Shown here: positions 37,784 through 47,657 of the stretch, piece after piece
Position numbering within the stretch: position 1 is the stretch's first letter
Layout of the letters: each line of letters opens with the position of its first letter
Assembly (NCBI RefSeq): GCF_007992215.1
Contig: NZ_BJZV01000007.1
Location: 62,001 to 126,000 of the forward strand
Length of the DNA: 64,000 nucleotides
Source of the DNA: Methylobacterium gnaphalii
GTDB lineage: Bacteria > Pseudomonadota > Alphaproteobacteria > Rhizobiales > Beijerinckiaceae
Direction: 5' to 3'
Translations under genes and position numbers: made by a program
Notes under the pieces: generated by a model
The model's database searches: none
Told to the model about the DNA's origin: nothing
The model's input: only the letters and a program-made list of their open reading frames with translations

Positions 37784-37999
37784 CTAATCGGGATCCTGCT
37801 TGCGGCCCCTCGCAGCCTCCCGCGCCCGTCCTGCCATGGCGAGCGAACGCGCCCTCGCCGCCTTACGGGCGTAGCCGCGGGCAGCCCATTTGAACATCGC
37901 GCGGCTTGCGAGATCGTCGAGGCGAGCGGCCTCCCGCTCCCAATACTTCACGAGTTGCCCGTCGAGGGTGAGGCGCTTCGGGTCTGTTTCGTCCGTCAT
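37784..37999 (-). CDS. Small basic hypothetical protein
   Basis: 71 aa from ATG 37999; the long upstream extension is a shadow. Charged helical protein (GQLVKYWEREAARLDDLASR) with a very basic C-terminus. Probably a conserved Methylobacteriaceae protein of unknown function. The flanking 37600-37783 and 38000-38141 show no gene. Confidence 0.6.
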   Translation of the reverse strand: MTDETDPKRLTLDGQLVKYWEREAARLDDLASRAMFKWAARGYARKAARARSLAMAGRAREAARGRKQDPD

Positions 38000-38141
38000 A
38001 CAGTGATCCTCGGCCACGCCCGCCGCCCGATCAACGGGCAGCCGCGGTGGTAACGGCCTCTTGAACGCGAAAGCCCCACGCGATGCAGCATCCCGCACCC
38101 GCGAATTGATTCGTCGCGGTGATCCGTGCAGTTGGCGCAGC

Positions 38142-39230
38142 ATGCGCGTGGACCTATTCGATTTCGACCTGCCGGAGACGTCGATTGCCCTGCGCCCGGC
38201 AAGCCCTCGCGATGCCGGGCGGCTGCTCGTCGTGCGCCCCGGAGAGCCTTTCGTCGATCGCGCTGTGCGCGATCTTGCCGGCCAGCTTCGGCCGGGCGAT
38301 GCGCTGGTCTTCAACGACACCCGCGTAATCCCGGCCCGCCTGACCGGCGTGCGCCGGCGCCCCGGCGCCCCAGGCCAGCGCGTCGAGGCGATGCTGCACA
38401 TGCGCGAAGCGCCGGATTGCTGGCGCGCCTTCGCCCGCCCAGCCAAGCGCATCGCCCCTGGCGACAGGCTGAGCTTCGGCAGCGACGAGGGCGCGAGCAG
38501 CACCTGCGAGCTCGGCCGGCTCGACGCGACCCTGGAGAGCAAGGGAGAGGGCGGTGAGGTCACTCTGCGTTTCGACCTGTCCGGCCCTGCCCTTGATGAC
38601 GCCATCGCCGCGCAGGGCGCGCTGCCGCTGCCACCCTACATCGCGGGCAAGCGCCCGACCGACGCGCGCGATGCCACCGACTACCAGACGATCTATGCCC
38701 GCGAGCCCGGCGCCGTCGCTGCCCCTACGGCCGGCCTGCACTTTTCGGAAGCGATTCTGGCAAAACTCGATGCGGCCGGCATCGCCCGCCACACGGTCAC
38801 GCTGCATGTCGGTGCGGGCACCTTCCTGCCGGTCAAGGCCGACGACACGGCAGACCACCGCATGCATGCCGAGATCGGCACGCTCAGCGCGAACACCGCC
38901 GAGGCGCTGAACCGCACGCGTGCGGCGAGCGGCCGCGTCGTCGCCGTCGGCACCACGGCCCTGCGCCTCCTCGAAAGCGCGGCGGACGAGAACGGCCGGC
39001 TGCACGCCTTCGCGGGCGCAACGGACATCTTCATTACGCCGGGCTACCGGTTCCGCGCGGTCGATGCCCTGATGACGAACTTCCACCTGCCGCGCTCGAC
39101 GTTGTTCATGCTGGTGAGTGCCTTCAGCGGGCTCGACACCATGCGCGCGGCCTATGCCCATGCCATTGCAAGCGGCTACCGCTTTTACTCGTACGGCGAT
39201 TCCAGCCTGCTCTTTCCGGAAGCCCGATGA
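38142..39230 (+). CDS. queA: tRNA preQ1(34) S-adenosylmethionine ribosyltransferase-isomerase QueA
   Basis: 362 aa from ATG 38142 ([12 protein letters not shown]). Makes epoxyqueuosine by transferring the ribosyl part of SAM to preQ1 in tRNA. Family motifs: [73 protein letters not shown]. Four-base overlap with tgt (ATGA), so the two queuosine genes are co-translated. Confidence 0.96.
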   Translation: MRVDLFDFDLPETSIALRPASPRDAGRLLVVRPGEPFVDRAVRDLAGQLRPGDALVFNDTRVIPARLTGVRRRPGAPGQRVEAMLHMREAPDCWRAFARPAKRIAPGDRLSFGSDEGASSTCELGRLDATLESKGEGGEVTLRFDLSGPALDDAIAAQGALPLPPYIAGKRPTDARDATDYQTIYAREPGAVAAPTAGLHFSEAILAKLDAAGIARHTVTLHVGAGTFLPVKADDTADHRMHAEIGTLSANTAEALNRTRAASGRVVAVGTTALRLLESAADENGRLHAFAGATDIFITPGYRFRAVDALMTNFHLPRSTLFMLVSAFSGLDTMRAAYAHAIASGYRFYSYGDSSLLFPEAR

Positions 39231-40360
39231 CCGACAGCTTCAGCTTTCGCGTCGACGCCACCGATGGCGCCGCGCGCACCGGCGCGATCACAATGCCGCG
39301 CGGCACGATCCGGACACCGGCCTTCATGCCCGTCGGCACAGCCGCGACCGTCAAGGCGATGTATCCGGAGCAGGTCCGGGACCTCGGCGCGGATGTCGTC
39401 CTCGGCAATACCTATCACTTGATGCTGCGGCCTGGCGCGGAGCGAATGGCGCACCTGGGCGGGCTACACCGCTTCATGCGTTGGGACGGGCCGATCCTCA
39501 CCGATTCCGGCGGCTTCCAGGTGATGTCGCTGTCCGCGCTACGGAAACTCGACGAGCAGGGCGTGACCTTCCGCTCGCATATCGACGGAACGGCCCACCA
39601 TATGAGCCCGGAGCGCTCTATCGAGATCCAGAGCCTGCTCGGTTCCGACATCCAGATGCAGCTCGACGAATGCGTACGCCTGCCGGCCGAGCGCGACGAA
39701 ATCGAGAAGGCGATGCGGCTCTCCCTGCGCTGGGCCGAGCGCTGCCGCATGGCCTTTGGCGAGCAGCCGGGCAAGGCGATGTTCGGCATCGTGCAGGGCG
39801 GCGATATTCCAGAGCTGCGGGTCGAGAGCGCACGGGCGCTGACCGATCTCGATCTCAAGGGCTACGCCATCGGCGGCCTCGCGGTAGGCGAGCCACAAGC
39901 CGTGATGCTGGCGATGATTGAGACGGTGGAGCCGCATCTGCCGACGGCCAAGCCGCGCTACCTGATGGGCGTCGGCACGCCGGACGACCTGATGCAGTCG
40001 GTCTCGCGCGGTATCGATATGTTCGATTGCGTGATGCCGACACGTGCCGGCCGCCACGGCCTCGCCTATACGCGGCACGGCCGGATCAACCTGCGCAATG
40101 CGCGCCACGCCGAAGACACGGCACCCCTCGACGAGGCCTCAACCTGCCCGGCGACGCGCGACTACAGCCGCGCCTATCTCCACCACCTCGTCCGTTCGGA
40201 CGAGATCCTGGGGATGATGCTCCTGACCTGGAACAACCTCGCCTATTATCAGGAGCTGATGGCAGACATGCGCGCGGCCATCGCTGCCGGCCGTCTCGCC
40301 GACTTTATCGGCGAGACCAAGCAGGAATGGGCGCGTGCCGAGGCAGCGCGCGCGGCTTGA
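39227..40360 (+). CDS. tgt: tRNA-guanine transglycosylase Tgt
   Basis: 377 aa. Exchanges guanine 34 for preQ1. Motifs: [38 protein letters not shown] with catalytic Asp, [14 protein letters not shown], and nucleophile Asp in [13 protein letters not shown]. The zinc-site region reads [19 protein letters not shown]: of the usual C-x-C-x2-C only one Cys remains, although the downstream His is kept. Residual zinc binding is doubtful. Pairs with queA upstream. Confidence 0.95.
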   Translation: MTDSFSFRVDATDGAARTGAITMPRGTIRTPAFMPVGTAATVKAMYPEQVRDLGADVVLGNTYHLMLRPGAERMAHLGGLHRFMRWDGPILTDSGGFQVMSLSALRKLDEQGVTFRSHIDGTAHHMSPERSIEIQSLLGSDIQMQLDECVRLPAERDEIEKAMRLSLRWAERCRMAFGEQPGKAMFGIVQGGDIPELRVESARALTDLDLKGYAIGGLAVGEPQAVMLAMIETVEPHLPTAKPRYLMGVGTPDDLMQSVSRGIDMFDCVMPTRAGRHGLAYTRHGRINLRNARHAEDTAPLDEASTCPATRDYSRAYLHHLVRSDEILGMMLLTWNNLAYYQELMADMRAAIAAGRLADFIGETKQEWARAEAARAA

Positions 40361-40363
40361 GGC

Positions 40364-40600
40364 TCAGCCCCGCTTCTGCGCCTTGGTATAGCTGGCGATA
40401 GCGGCGCGGCAATTCGGCGTGAGCTTGGCCTTGTTCTGCTTGAAGCAGGCCTTCACCTCGGGAGTATCGGCGGCGAACTCGCTGCAGAAGCTCAGATAGT
40501 CGCCTGTGCAGTACTGACGCAGTGCCTCGCGATTGGCCTCGGGCGCAGCGAGCGCAGCGCTCGTGCCGAGAAGCAGGGCAACGGTTGTACGGACCAGCAT
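40364..40600 (-). CDS. Small periplasmic Cys-rich protein
   Basis: 78 aa from ATG 40600. Signal peptide MLVRTTVALLLGTSAALA, then a mature domain with four Cys (QYCTGDYLSFCSEF, VKACFKQ, LTPNCRAAI) in the spacing of a common rhizobial cysteine-rich repeat protein. Function unknown. Converges with tgt, stops 3 bp apart. Confidence 0.75.
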   Translation of the reverse strand: MLVRTTVALLLGTSAALAAPEANREALRQYCTGDYLSFCSEFAADTPEVKACFKQNKAKLTPNCRAAIASYTKAQKRG

Positions 40601-40694
40601 GAACACGTCTCTTAAACACCCCGGTCTGGCCGGGCGCCCGGCGTAAACCAAGCGATCTGGACGAGAGTGCGACGAAGACGTGGCCGGGACTCGG

Positions 40695-41747
40695 TTAACG
40701 CGCCGTCAGGACTTTGTAGAAGCCCCCTGGATCGTCGCCGCTGCCGGTTTGGACTGCCTTCAATGCATCGACGATCCGGTGTGCGACCGGAAGACGGTAG
40801 TGAAGGGCATCCCAATAATTGGCATCGTCCGTGGTCACGGGGGAGGGGATGCGGAAATCGACGACGATGGCGCCGCGCTTGGCGCCAATACGCGCGACCC
40901 GCTCCTTGCACAGGCGCTCGCGCTCGGCGCGGGGTGTGCCGTCCCGGGGTTGAAGGGCGACATGGGCCGGCATGAAGGCGACGATCTTCAGAGCCGATGG
41001 GGGCGCGTCAGAGAGCATCTCGTCGAGCCAGGCGAGCGCCGGCATCGGCCCCTTCGGGTCGGAGATGTCGATCCCCGCCGGCATAATATGATCCAGCGGG
41101 TTGTCATCGTTGTGGATATGGGCAGACGCCCGCTTCGCGTCGTAGCTCTGCTCGGGCGGGGTGAACACGGTGAAGCCGTTCGCCGCCATCTTCGGCTTTG
41201 CGAGACCGAAGCGGTTCAGCATCACCCCTTGCGCCATCGTCAGCGTCCGCCAGCTCATCTGCCGGAAATACGACTTGTAGGACACCGTCTCGTAGAGCCA
41301 GGCCGGAAACGGCATGCCGTGCCTGTACTGGTCCGCATCGGGCTCGCACCAGTTCGAGTCGAGCCCGAAGATCAGCGCCTTCGCCTTCACGTGACGCAGG
41401 AACAGCCGAGCCAGTTCGGCTTCCTCGTGCGGCGCCCCACGGTTGATCGCCAGATTGGCGAAGCGAGCTCCGAAGGCCGCGTCGAGGTCGCGCGGGTCGA
41501 GCAGCCGCGAAGTCGAGGTGCCGAACACGGCGGCGTCGTACAGGCCGGAGCGCACAATCTGTGGATAGAAGAAGCGCTGGCTCTTATCCATGATCGGACC
41601 GGGCGCGTGGCCGGGTCCGACGCGCAGCCCATAGGGGTCGAGCCACGCGACGAATCCTAGCGCCGCGACGCCGAGCAGGACGACAGTCGCGACGAAGCTC
41701 GTCGCGAAGCCGCGCCAGGCCCTCTCCCCGCCCACGAACCCGAACAC
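40695..41747 (-). CDS. Membrane-anchored protein, SGNH/AlgX-like outline
   Basis: 350 aa from GTG 41747. N-terminal membrane anchor (FATSFVATVVLLGVAALGFV) then an exported domain: DAAVFGTSTSRLLDPRDLD resembles the GxSxS block of SGNH-fold esterases/acyltransferases, and the C-terminal DALHYRLPVAHRI resembles the D-x2-H block. It fits the uncharacterised periplasmic SGNH-like proteins seen near polysaccharide genes, but here it follows NDH-2 by 6 bp. Substrate unknown. Confidence 0.7.
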   Translation of the reverse strand: MFGFVGGERAWRGFATSFVATVVLLGVAALGFVAWLDPYGLRVGPGHAPGPIMDKSQRFFYPQIVRSGLYDAAVFGTSTSRLLDPRDLDAAFGARFANLAINRGAPHEEAELARLFLRHVKAKALIFGLDSNWCEPDADQYRHGMPFPAWLYETVSYKSYFRQMSWRTLTMAQGVMLNRFGLAKPKMAANGFTVFTPPEQSYDAKRASAHIHNDDNPLDHIMPAGIDISDPKGPMPALAWLDEMLSDAPPSALKIVAFMPAHVALQPRDGTPRAERERLCKERVARIGAKRGAIVVDFRIPSPVTTDDANYWDALHYRLPVAHRIVDALKAVQTGSGDDPGGFYKVLTAR

Positions 41748-41753
41748 GGTGAC

Positions 41754-43082
41754 TCAGTGCAGCTTCACCCGCGCCGTACCGCGGCGGGTGAGCGCCCGCG
41801 CCAGCGCGTCGAGACCAGTCTTGATCATGCCGTTCACCGCCATCTCGTGCATCTTGTAGAGCGAGCGGTACATCACGCGGGCGAAGAGCCCGGCGATGAA
41901 CATGTTCTTTCCCTGGATGAAGCCCATCAGGTTGCCGACGGTCGTGTAGTGGCCAAGCGACACGAGCGAGCCGAAGTCGCGATACTTGAACGGCGTCAGC
42001 GGCTTGCCGTCGAGACGGGCAACGATCTGCTTGTAGAGGTGCGAGGCCTCTTGGTGCGCGGCCTGGGCGCGCGGCGGGATCGGCGTGTCCGAGCCCTGCT
42101 CGACGAGGTAGGCGCAATCGCCGACCGCGAAGATGTTCGGGTCGCGCGTCGTCTGCAGCATCGGCGTCACGACGAGCTGGTTGCTGCGCGTGGTCTCGAG
42201 CCCGCCGACGCCCTGCAGGAAGGGCGGTGCTTTCACGCCGGCTGCCCAGACCACAAGCTCGGAGGGGATGAAGCCGCCATCGGCGAGTTGCACACCGTCT
42301 GGCTTCACCTCGGTGACCCGCGCCTTCACGCGGACCTCGACGCCGATCTGCGAGAGCAGCGTCATCACCTCGCCCGAGAGACGCTCCGGCACGGCTGGCA
42401 GGATGCGGTCGGCCGCCTCGACCAGGGTGATTTTGAGATCCTTGGTCGGGTCGATCTTGTCGAGGCCGGTCTTGGCAACCTCGCGCGTCGTGCGATGGAG
42501 TTCGGCCGCAAGCTCGGTCCCCGTGGCACCGGCACCGATCACCGTGACATGGAGCTGGCCCGGCCGCACCGGGCCAACCTGGGTGTGGGCGCGCAGCATG
42601 CCGTTGATCAGACGCTGATGGAACCGCACCGCCTGGTCCGGCGTGTCCAGCGCGATGGCATTCTCGGCGACGCCCGGCGTACCGAAATCGTTGGTGGTGG
42701 AGCCGACGGCCATCACCAGCGTGTCATAGGCGACCTCGCGCACCGGCGTGATCTCGCGGCCCTCGGAATCATAGCTGGCGGCGAGATGGATGACCTTACG
42801 CTCCCGGTCGAGACCGGTCATCTCACCGATGCGGTAACGGAAATGGTGCGCGTGGGCGTGGTGCAGGTAGTCGACCGCGTGATGGCCGACATCGAGGCTG
42901 CCTGCAGCGACCTCGTGCAGCAGCGGCTTCCAGATATGGGTGCGCGCGCGGTCGACCAGGGTGACGTGCGCCCTGTCCTTGCCGAGCCGATCACCGAGCT
43001 TCGTCACCAGTTCGAGGCCAGCCGCACCGCCGCCCACCACCACGATCTTGTGGCGGTCCGTGACTGTTTCACCCGGAACCAT
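41754..43082 (-). CDS. ndh: Type II NADH dehydrogenase (NDH-2)
   Basis: 442 aa from ATG 43082; the ORF can be extended 16 codons. FAD-binding IVVVGGGAAGLELVTKLGD, LLHEVAAGSLD, NAD-binding VTVIGAGATGTELAAELH, VVWAAGVKAPP, the second FAD motif IFAVGDCAYL, and a C-terminal amphipathic membrane-anchoring region (RVMYRSLYKMHEMAVNG). Single-subunit, non-proton-pumping quinone reductase at the inner membrane. Followed by the SGNH-like gene in the same direction. Confidence 0.9.
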   Translation of the reverse strand: MVPGETVTDRHKIVVVGGGAAGLELVTKLGDRLGKDRAHVTLVDRARTHIWKPLLHEVAAGSLDVGHHAVDYLHHAHAHHFRYRIGEMTGLDRERKVIHLAASYDSEGREITPVREVAYDTLVMAVGSTTNDFGTPGVAENAIALDTPDQAVRFHQRLINGMLRAHTQVGPVRPGQLHVTVIGAGATGTELAAELHRTTREVAKTGLDKIDPTKDLKITLVEAADRILPAVPERLSGEVMTLLSQIGVEVRVKARVTEVKPDGVQLADGGFIPSELVVWAAGVKAPPFLQGVGGLETTRSNQLVVTPMLQTTRDPNIFAVGDCAYLVEQGSDTPIPPRAQAAHQEASHLYKQIVARLDGKPLTPFKYRDFGSLVSLGHYTTVGNLMGFIQGKNMFIAGLFARVMYRSLYKMHEMAVNGMIKTGLDALARALTRRGTARVKLH

Positions 43083-43219
43083 CCTATACTCCGTTCCCGA
43101 ACCGACGAGCCCGCTGCCGTCATAGCCCATGACGGCGCAACCGTACTTTGGAATATCTTTATCCCGCGGTTGCAGAAACCTTCTACAGCAACGCGCGAAA
43201 GATGGCCGTCGACGACAGG

Positions 43220-43867
43220 CTACTGGGTGGGCGCGCCCGGCTGCTTCAGGGGATGGGCTCGGGCAACCCCGTCGAGGGCGAGGCAGGCTTCGGCCACGCG
43301 CTTCACGGTCGGATAAGGTGCGGTATCGACACCGAAGATGCCGGTGCCGACCCAGAGGCTGGCGATGCAGAGATCGGCATGGCTAACCGCATCGCCCTGC
43401 GCGAAGCGCCCCGTGCCGGGCTCGCCCGAAAGCCGCGCCTCCAGCGTTTTCAGGCCGCCCTCGAAGGCGAAACGCAGGAATTCGAGCATGCGCTCGCGCG
43501 GCAGCTCATAAGCCTCCATCAGCCTGTTGCGCACCCGCGGCGTGTAGAGCGGATGGGTGTCGCAGGCCACGACCTGGGCCAGCGACCGGGCACGGGCGCG
43601 GGCGCGCGGATCGGCCGGCAGTAGCGGCGTCTGCGGATGGGTGTCCTCGATATAGTCGAGGATAGCGAGAGACTGCATCAGCGGCGGTCCGTCATCGACG
43701 AACACGGCTGGCACCGCGCCCTGCGGATTGATCTTGCGGAATTCAGGCTTGTGCTGGTCGCCGGCATCGAGATCGAGGAAGATTTCCTCGTAGGGGATAC
43801 CCTTAAGGTTGAGAGCGGCCCGCACCCGGAAGGCGGCGGCCGAGCGCCAGTTGCCGTACATCTTCAT
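43220..43867 (-). CDS. maiA: Maleylacetoacetate isomerase / zeta-class GST
   Basis: 215 aa. Thioredoxin-like N-terminal domain (MKMYGNWRSAAAFRVRAALN) with family-typical INPQGAVPAVFVDDG and QSLAILDYIEDTHP, then an all-helical C-terminal domain with SHADLCIASLW. The zeta-class SSC catalytic triplet is SAA here, so activity may differ. Isomerises maleylacetoacetate in tyrosine breakdown if the name holds. It lies 10 bp after the helicase, in an operon with hemF. Confidence 0.82.
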   Translation of the reverse strand: MKMYGNWRSAAAFRVRAALNLKGIPYEEIFLDLDAGDQHKPEFRKINPQGAVPAVFVDDGPPLMQSLAILDYIEDTHPQTPLLPADPRARARARSLAQVVACDTHPLYTPRVRNRLMEAYELPRERMLEFLRFAFEGGLKTLEARLSGEPGTGRFAQGDAVSHADLCIASLWVGTGIFGVDTAPYPTVKRVAEACLALDGVARAHPLKQPGAPTQ

Positions 43868-43877
43868 GGGTATGTCC

Positions 43878-44996
43878 TCACATCACCACCGTGATCGCCC
43901 GCGCCGCCCGCGTCAGCCCGGTATAGAGCCAGCGCGCCCGGTGCTCGCGGAACGCGTAGGATTCGTCGAACAACACAACCTTGTCCCACTGTGAGCCCTG
44001 CGCCTTGTGGACGGTCAACGCGTAGCCATAGGTGAACTCGTCGGTCTCGCGACGCATGTAGAGCGGGATCTCTTCCTCGCTGCCCTCGATGATCTGGCGC
44101 AGCACCTTGATGTCGACGGCACGTCGGCGGAGCGCCGGATCGTCCTCCGGCACTACGTCGAGGCGGATCGTGTCGGGGCGCGGAGGCGCGCGCAGCGCCT
44201 GCACCGTCCAAGTCGAGCCGTTGAGCAGGCCCTTGGTGCGGTCGTTGCGCAGGCAGACCAACTTCTCGCCGACCGAGGGCATCGGGTCGGTATGGCCGGC
44301 GAGCTCGCGCAGGCGGTTGTTGTAGAGTCGGCGAGTCTTGTTCATGCCGACCAGCACCTGATCGCAATCGAGGACCTCGGTGGGATCGAGCGCCCGGCGG
44401 GAGATGACGCGGCTCTCACCGAATTCGCCGAGGCTGAGCCGGCCGCCCTCGCGCACGGTCATGGCCATGCGCACGATTGGGTCGTCTGCCGCCTGGCGAT
44501 GCACCTCGGTGAGCATCATGTCGGGCTCGGCCTCGGTGAAGAAGCCGCCGCCCCGCACCGGCGGCAATTGCGCTGGATCACCAAGCACCAGAACCGGTTT
44601 GCCGAAGGCGAGGAGATCGTTACCGAGGTCGGAATCGACCATCGAGCACTCGTCGATGACGATGAGATCGGCCTTGGAGGCTGGCCCGGTGCGGTTCAGC
44701 GTGAAGGTCGGGCCGCCCTCGTCGCCTTCCTTGGTTCGATAGATCAGGCTGTGGATGGTCGCGGCGTCGTGGCAGCCCTTCTGGCGCATTACCGAGGCCG
44801 CCTTGCCGGTGAAGGCGCCGAACAGCACGAGGCCGTCGGCATCATCCGCGATACGGCGCGCCAGCGTGGTCTTGCCGGTGCCGGCATAGCCGAACAGGCG
44901 GAAGACCTGATCGCCGCCGCCTCTCATCCATTGCGCGATGGCCTTGAGCGCCGCCTCCTGCTGCGGCGCGTAGGCGCTCGGAAGATCGGCCGTCAC
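43878..44996 (-). CDS. RecD/Dda-like SF1 helicase, chromosomal paralogue
   Basis: 372 aa from GTG 44996, GTGA overlap with hemF. Walker [55 protein letters not shown] and LYTGLTRAA match the prophage helicase at 12680-13798 almost motif for motif and in total length. It lies between hemF and maiA in a housekeeping operon, well outside the prophage. Probably an old phage-derived helicase or the host source of the phage gene. Confidence 0.9.
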   Translation of the reverse strand: MTADLPSAYAPQQEAALKAIAQWMRGGGDQVFRLFGYAGTGKTTLARRIADDADGLVLFGAFTGKAASVMRQKGCHDAATIHSLIYRTKEGDEGGPTFTLNRTGPASKADLIVIDECSMVDSDLGNDLLAFGKPVLVLGDPAQLPPVRGGGFFTEAEPDMMLTEVHRQAADDPIVRMAMTVREGGRLSLGEFGESRVISRRALDPTEVLDCDQVLVGMNKTRRLYNNRLRELAGHTDPMPSVGEKLVCLRNDRTKGLLNGSTWTVQALRAPPRPDTIRLDVVPEDDPALRRRAVDIKVLRQIIEGSEEEIPLYMRRETDEFTYGYALTVHKAQGSQWDKVVLFDESYAFREHRARWLYTGLTRAARAITVVM

Positions 44997-45919
44997 GGCC
45001 AGCGCACGGTCGGCGGCAGCGAGGACAGGATCGAGGCAACGTTGCCGCCGGTCTTCAGCCCGAAGATGGTGCCGCGGTCGTAGAGCAGGTTGAACTCGAC
45101 ATAGCGCCCGCGCCGGACCTGCTGCTCCAGCCGGTCGGCTTCCGTCCAGTCCTTCGACAGGTTGGTGAAGACGATCTCCGGATATGCCTTGAGGAAGGCC
45201 TGGCCCACGTCCCGCGTGAAAGCGAGATCGGCCTTCGGATCACCGGTCCAATGGTAATCGTAGAAAATGCCGCCGATGCCGCGGGGCTCGTTGCGGTGCT
45301 TCAAGTGGAAATACTCGTCGCACCACGCCTTGTACTTTTCGTAGTCGGCCGCCGGGGCATGGGCATCACAGGCCTCCTTAAGAGAGGCATGGAACAGCCG
45401 CGTGTCGGGATCGTCCTGAGTGCGGCGGCGATCGAGCATCGGGGTCAGGTCGGCCCCGCCACCGAACCACGCCTTCGTGGTGACCACGAAGCGTGTGTTC
45501 ATGTGGACAGTCGGCACGTTCGGGTTCCAGGGGTGGGCAATCAGCGAGATGCCAGTGGCGAAGAAGCGCGGGTCCTCCTGGGCACCCGGCATCTGCGCCC
45601 GGAATTCCGGGGCGAACTCGCCGTGCACGGTGGAGATGTGCACGCCAGCCTTTTCGAAGACGCGACCTTTCAGCATTGCCATGACGCCGCCGCCGCCGGG
45701 CTGCCCGGTATGGTCGGTGCGCTGCCACGGCATCTTTTCAAACTTGCCCGGCTCCTTGGGCGCGTCGGGATGGAACGGCCCGGCGACCTGGTCCTCCAGC
45801 GTCTCCAGAGCCGTCACGATCCGGTCGCGGAGTATGGCGAACCAGGTAGACGCCTCGCTCTTCAACGCGGCAAGGTCGCTCTCGCTCGGCAAAGGGAGGG
45901 TCATTTCGGGCTTTTGCAT
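44993..45919 (-). CDS. hemF: Oxygen-dependent coproporphyrinogen III oxidase HemF
   Basis: 308 aa from ATG 45919. Decarboxylates coproporphyrinogen III to protoporphyrinogen IX with O2. Signature blocks: [69 protein letters not shown], and [19 protein letters not shown]. Cytoplasmic dimer. Start at 45919 is preferred over 45937. First gene of the hemF-helicase-maiA run. Confidence 0.96.
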   Translation of the reverse strand: MQKPEMTLPLPSESDLAALKSEASTWFAILRDRIVTALETLEDQVAGPFHPDAPKEPGKFEKMPWQRTDHTGQPGGGGVMAMLKGRVFEKAGVHISTVHGEFAPEFRAQMPGAQEDPRFFATGISLIAHPWNPNVPTVHMNTRFVVTTKAWFGGGADLTPMLDRRRTQDDPDTRLFHASLKEACDAHAPAADYEKYKAWCDEYFHLKHRNEPRGIGGIFYDYHWTGDPKADLAFTRDVGQAFLKAYPEIVFTNLSKDWTEADRLEQQVRRGRYVEFNLLYDRGTIFGLKTGGNVASILSSLPPTVRWP

Positions 45920-45965
45920 AGCCCAGCGATGTCCCATTCCGCGCAGGAGGCGTCAATTCGCCGGT

Positions 45966-47039
45966 TCAGACCGGCGTCTTCCCCAGACGGTGCTCGATCT
46001 TGCTCGGTTCGAGGCCCGGTGCGACGAGGGGCGGCTCCGGCACCTCCGCCGATCCTTTTCGAGAGGACAGCGCACCGGCGAGCCGGGAGCGCTCGAACAG
46101 CAGCACCACCACGATCGCCAAGGCGAAGGGCAGCAGTAGATAAAACAGCCGGAAGATCAACACAGCGGCGACCACAGCGGCCTTCTGCGCAGCGGCGCTC
46201 GGATCCTCCGCGTTGATCTGCATCGCGGCGAGGAAGACGAGCTCGAAGACACCGAGCCCGCCGGGCGCGTGGGAGGCCAGCGCCACCGAGAACGAGGCCA
46301 GGAAGATCGCCAGAACCGGGATGAAGCCCGGGTTCAGGCTGTCCGGCAGCGCGAAGTAGATGATGCCGGCCGCACCCAGCAGCTCCATCGGCGCGGCGAC
46401 GAGTTGCCGGAGCATGATGCTGGGGCGCGGATACTCGACCTTGAACGAGCGGATCGTCAGCGGCTTGAAGTGCAGAATCGAACCGAGGACGTAGAGACCC
46501 ACGAAGCCGAGCATCGCGATGCCGACGATGCGGGCGGTGGTCGGGTTGGTGAGCAGGCTCGGCAGCAGCGTGTCGAGGCGCGCCAGCAGGTAGGGGTCGT
46601 AGACGAGACAGAAGCCGCCGAGCAGCAGCGTTCCAAGCCCGAAGGTGAAGGAGCAGAGCGCCACCAGCACCGCGACCTGCGCGGCCGAGAGCCCCTTCGA
46701 GGTATAGGCTCGGTAACGAACCAGCGCGCCCGAGAAGACCGAAGCGCCAATATTGTGAGACAGCGCGTAGGTCGTGAAGGAGCAGAGGGAAACGAACAGC
46801 CAGCTGATATGGCGCACGCCCAGATGGATCAGAGCGATCCGGTCGTACCAGGCGAGGGCGGCATAGGCGACGAGGGTCGAGACGGCGGCGAGCAGAAAGT
46901 GGTGCAGTGGGATCGCTGCGAAAGCCGCCTGCAGCTGGACCCAAGAGAGGGTCTGCAGCTGTCCGTAGAGCAGATAGCAGGAGACGATGACAGCCCCGAG
47001 GCCGATGATCGGCCAGAGGATTTCACTGATCTTCTTCAT
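45966..47039 (-). CDS. Integral membrane protein, LPG-synthase TM/UPF0104-like
   Basis: 357 aa from ATG 47039. About eight to nine membrane helices; motifs ALSHNIGASVFSGALVRYRAY and SFSVALASHAPGGLGVFELV are the hallmarks of the lysylphosphatidylglycerol synthase membrane region (flippase-like) without the catalytic domain. May move a lipid across the inner membrane. It precedes hemF on the same strand, 46 bp apart. Confidence 0.82.
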   Translation of the reverse strand: MKKISEILWPIIGLGAVIVSCYLLYGQLQTLSWVQLQAAFAAIPLHHFLLAAVSTLVAYAALAWYDRIALIHLGVRHISWLFVSLCSFTTYALSHNIGASVFSGALVRYRAYTSKGLSAAQVAVLVALCSFTFGLGTLLLGGFCLVYDPYLLARLDTLLPSLLTNPTTARIVGIAMLGFVGLYVLGSILHFKPLTIRSFKVEYPRPSIMLRQLVAAPMELLGAAGIIYFALPDSLNPGFIPVLAIFLASFSVALASHAPGGLGVFELVFLAAMQINAEDPSAAAQKAAVVAAVLIFRLFYLLLPFALAIVVVLLFERSRLAGALSSRKGSAEVPEPPLVAPGLEPSKIEHRLGKTPV

Positions 47040-47190
47040 ACGATCCGGCCGCGCCCTCGGAGACCGGCTCCTGATGCGCCACCGCGTCGGGTATCGCAAG
47101 CGGGACCGGTCAGGTCTCTCGATGCATGCACCCTTGGGCCAGGATCATGACAATGTCGTGCCGCCGGCGATCACCCGCTGCGGAAATAGC

Positions 47191-47598
47191 TCAGGCGCGG
47201 GCGCGGCCGAGCCCGATCGCATCCATTTCGGCCTGCTCGCGGGCACCGGCAGCGGCGCGCTCGGCGGAACGCTCGCGATCCTCGAGGATCTCGACCTTCT
47301 TCAACTCCTCGAAGGCCTCGCCCAGCTCGGCCTTAGCCTCGGCGAGCTGACCTTCCAGCGCGAGCGCCGACTGGCGCATGTTGTCGCGACGGGTGGCGGC
47401 GGCGCGGGCATAGGTCGGGTAGGCGAAATGCGCCGGATCGGTGATGCCGGCGCGTGCCTCTTCATGGGCGACCTCGCGATCGAGCTCGACGACCATGCGG
47501 TTGAAGTCCGCCATCATCATCTCGATCTGGGCGACGCGGCGACGCTTCTCGTCGACCTGAAACCGGCGCAGCCGGATCAGCGTGTCACGCGACTTCAT
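47191..47598 (-). CDS. fliJ: Flagellar export chaperone FliJ
   Basis: 135 aa coiled-coil protein: RDTLIRLRRFQVDEKRRRVA at the N-terminus and long heptad helices after it, as in alphaproteobacterial FliJ. It forms the stalk of the export ATPase complex with FliI. 59 bp after fliI on the same strand. The interval 47040-47190 shows no gene. Confidence 0.87.
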   Translation of the reverse strand: MKSRDTLIRLRRFQVDEKRRRVAQIEMMMADFNRMVVELDREVAHEEARAGITDPAHFAYPTYARAAATRRDNMRQSALALEGQLAEAKAELGEAFEELKKVEILEDRERSAERAAAGAREQAEMDAIGLGRARA

Positions 47599-47657
47599 CT
47601 GAGGTGATCCCTCTCAACGCAACGCAGGCAACGGGCCCCTCTCGTGCGCCCGGCCTT

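Noticed and set aside
41757-43316. 519-codon plus-strand ORF opposite NDH-2
   Set aside because: Antisense shadow of a high-GC gene with intact FAD/NAD motifs on the other strand.
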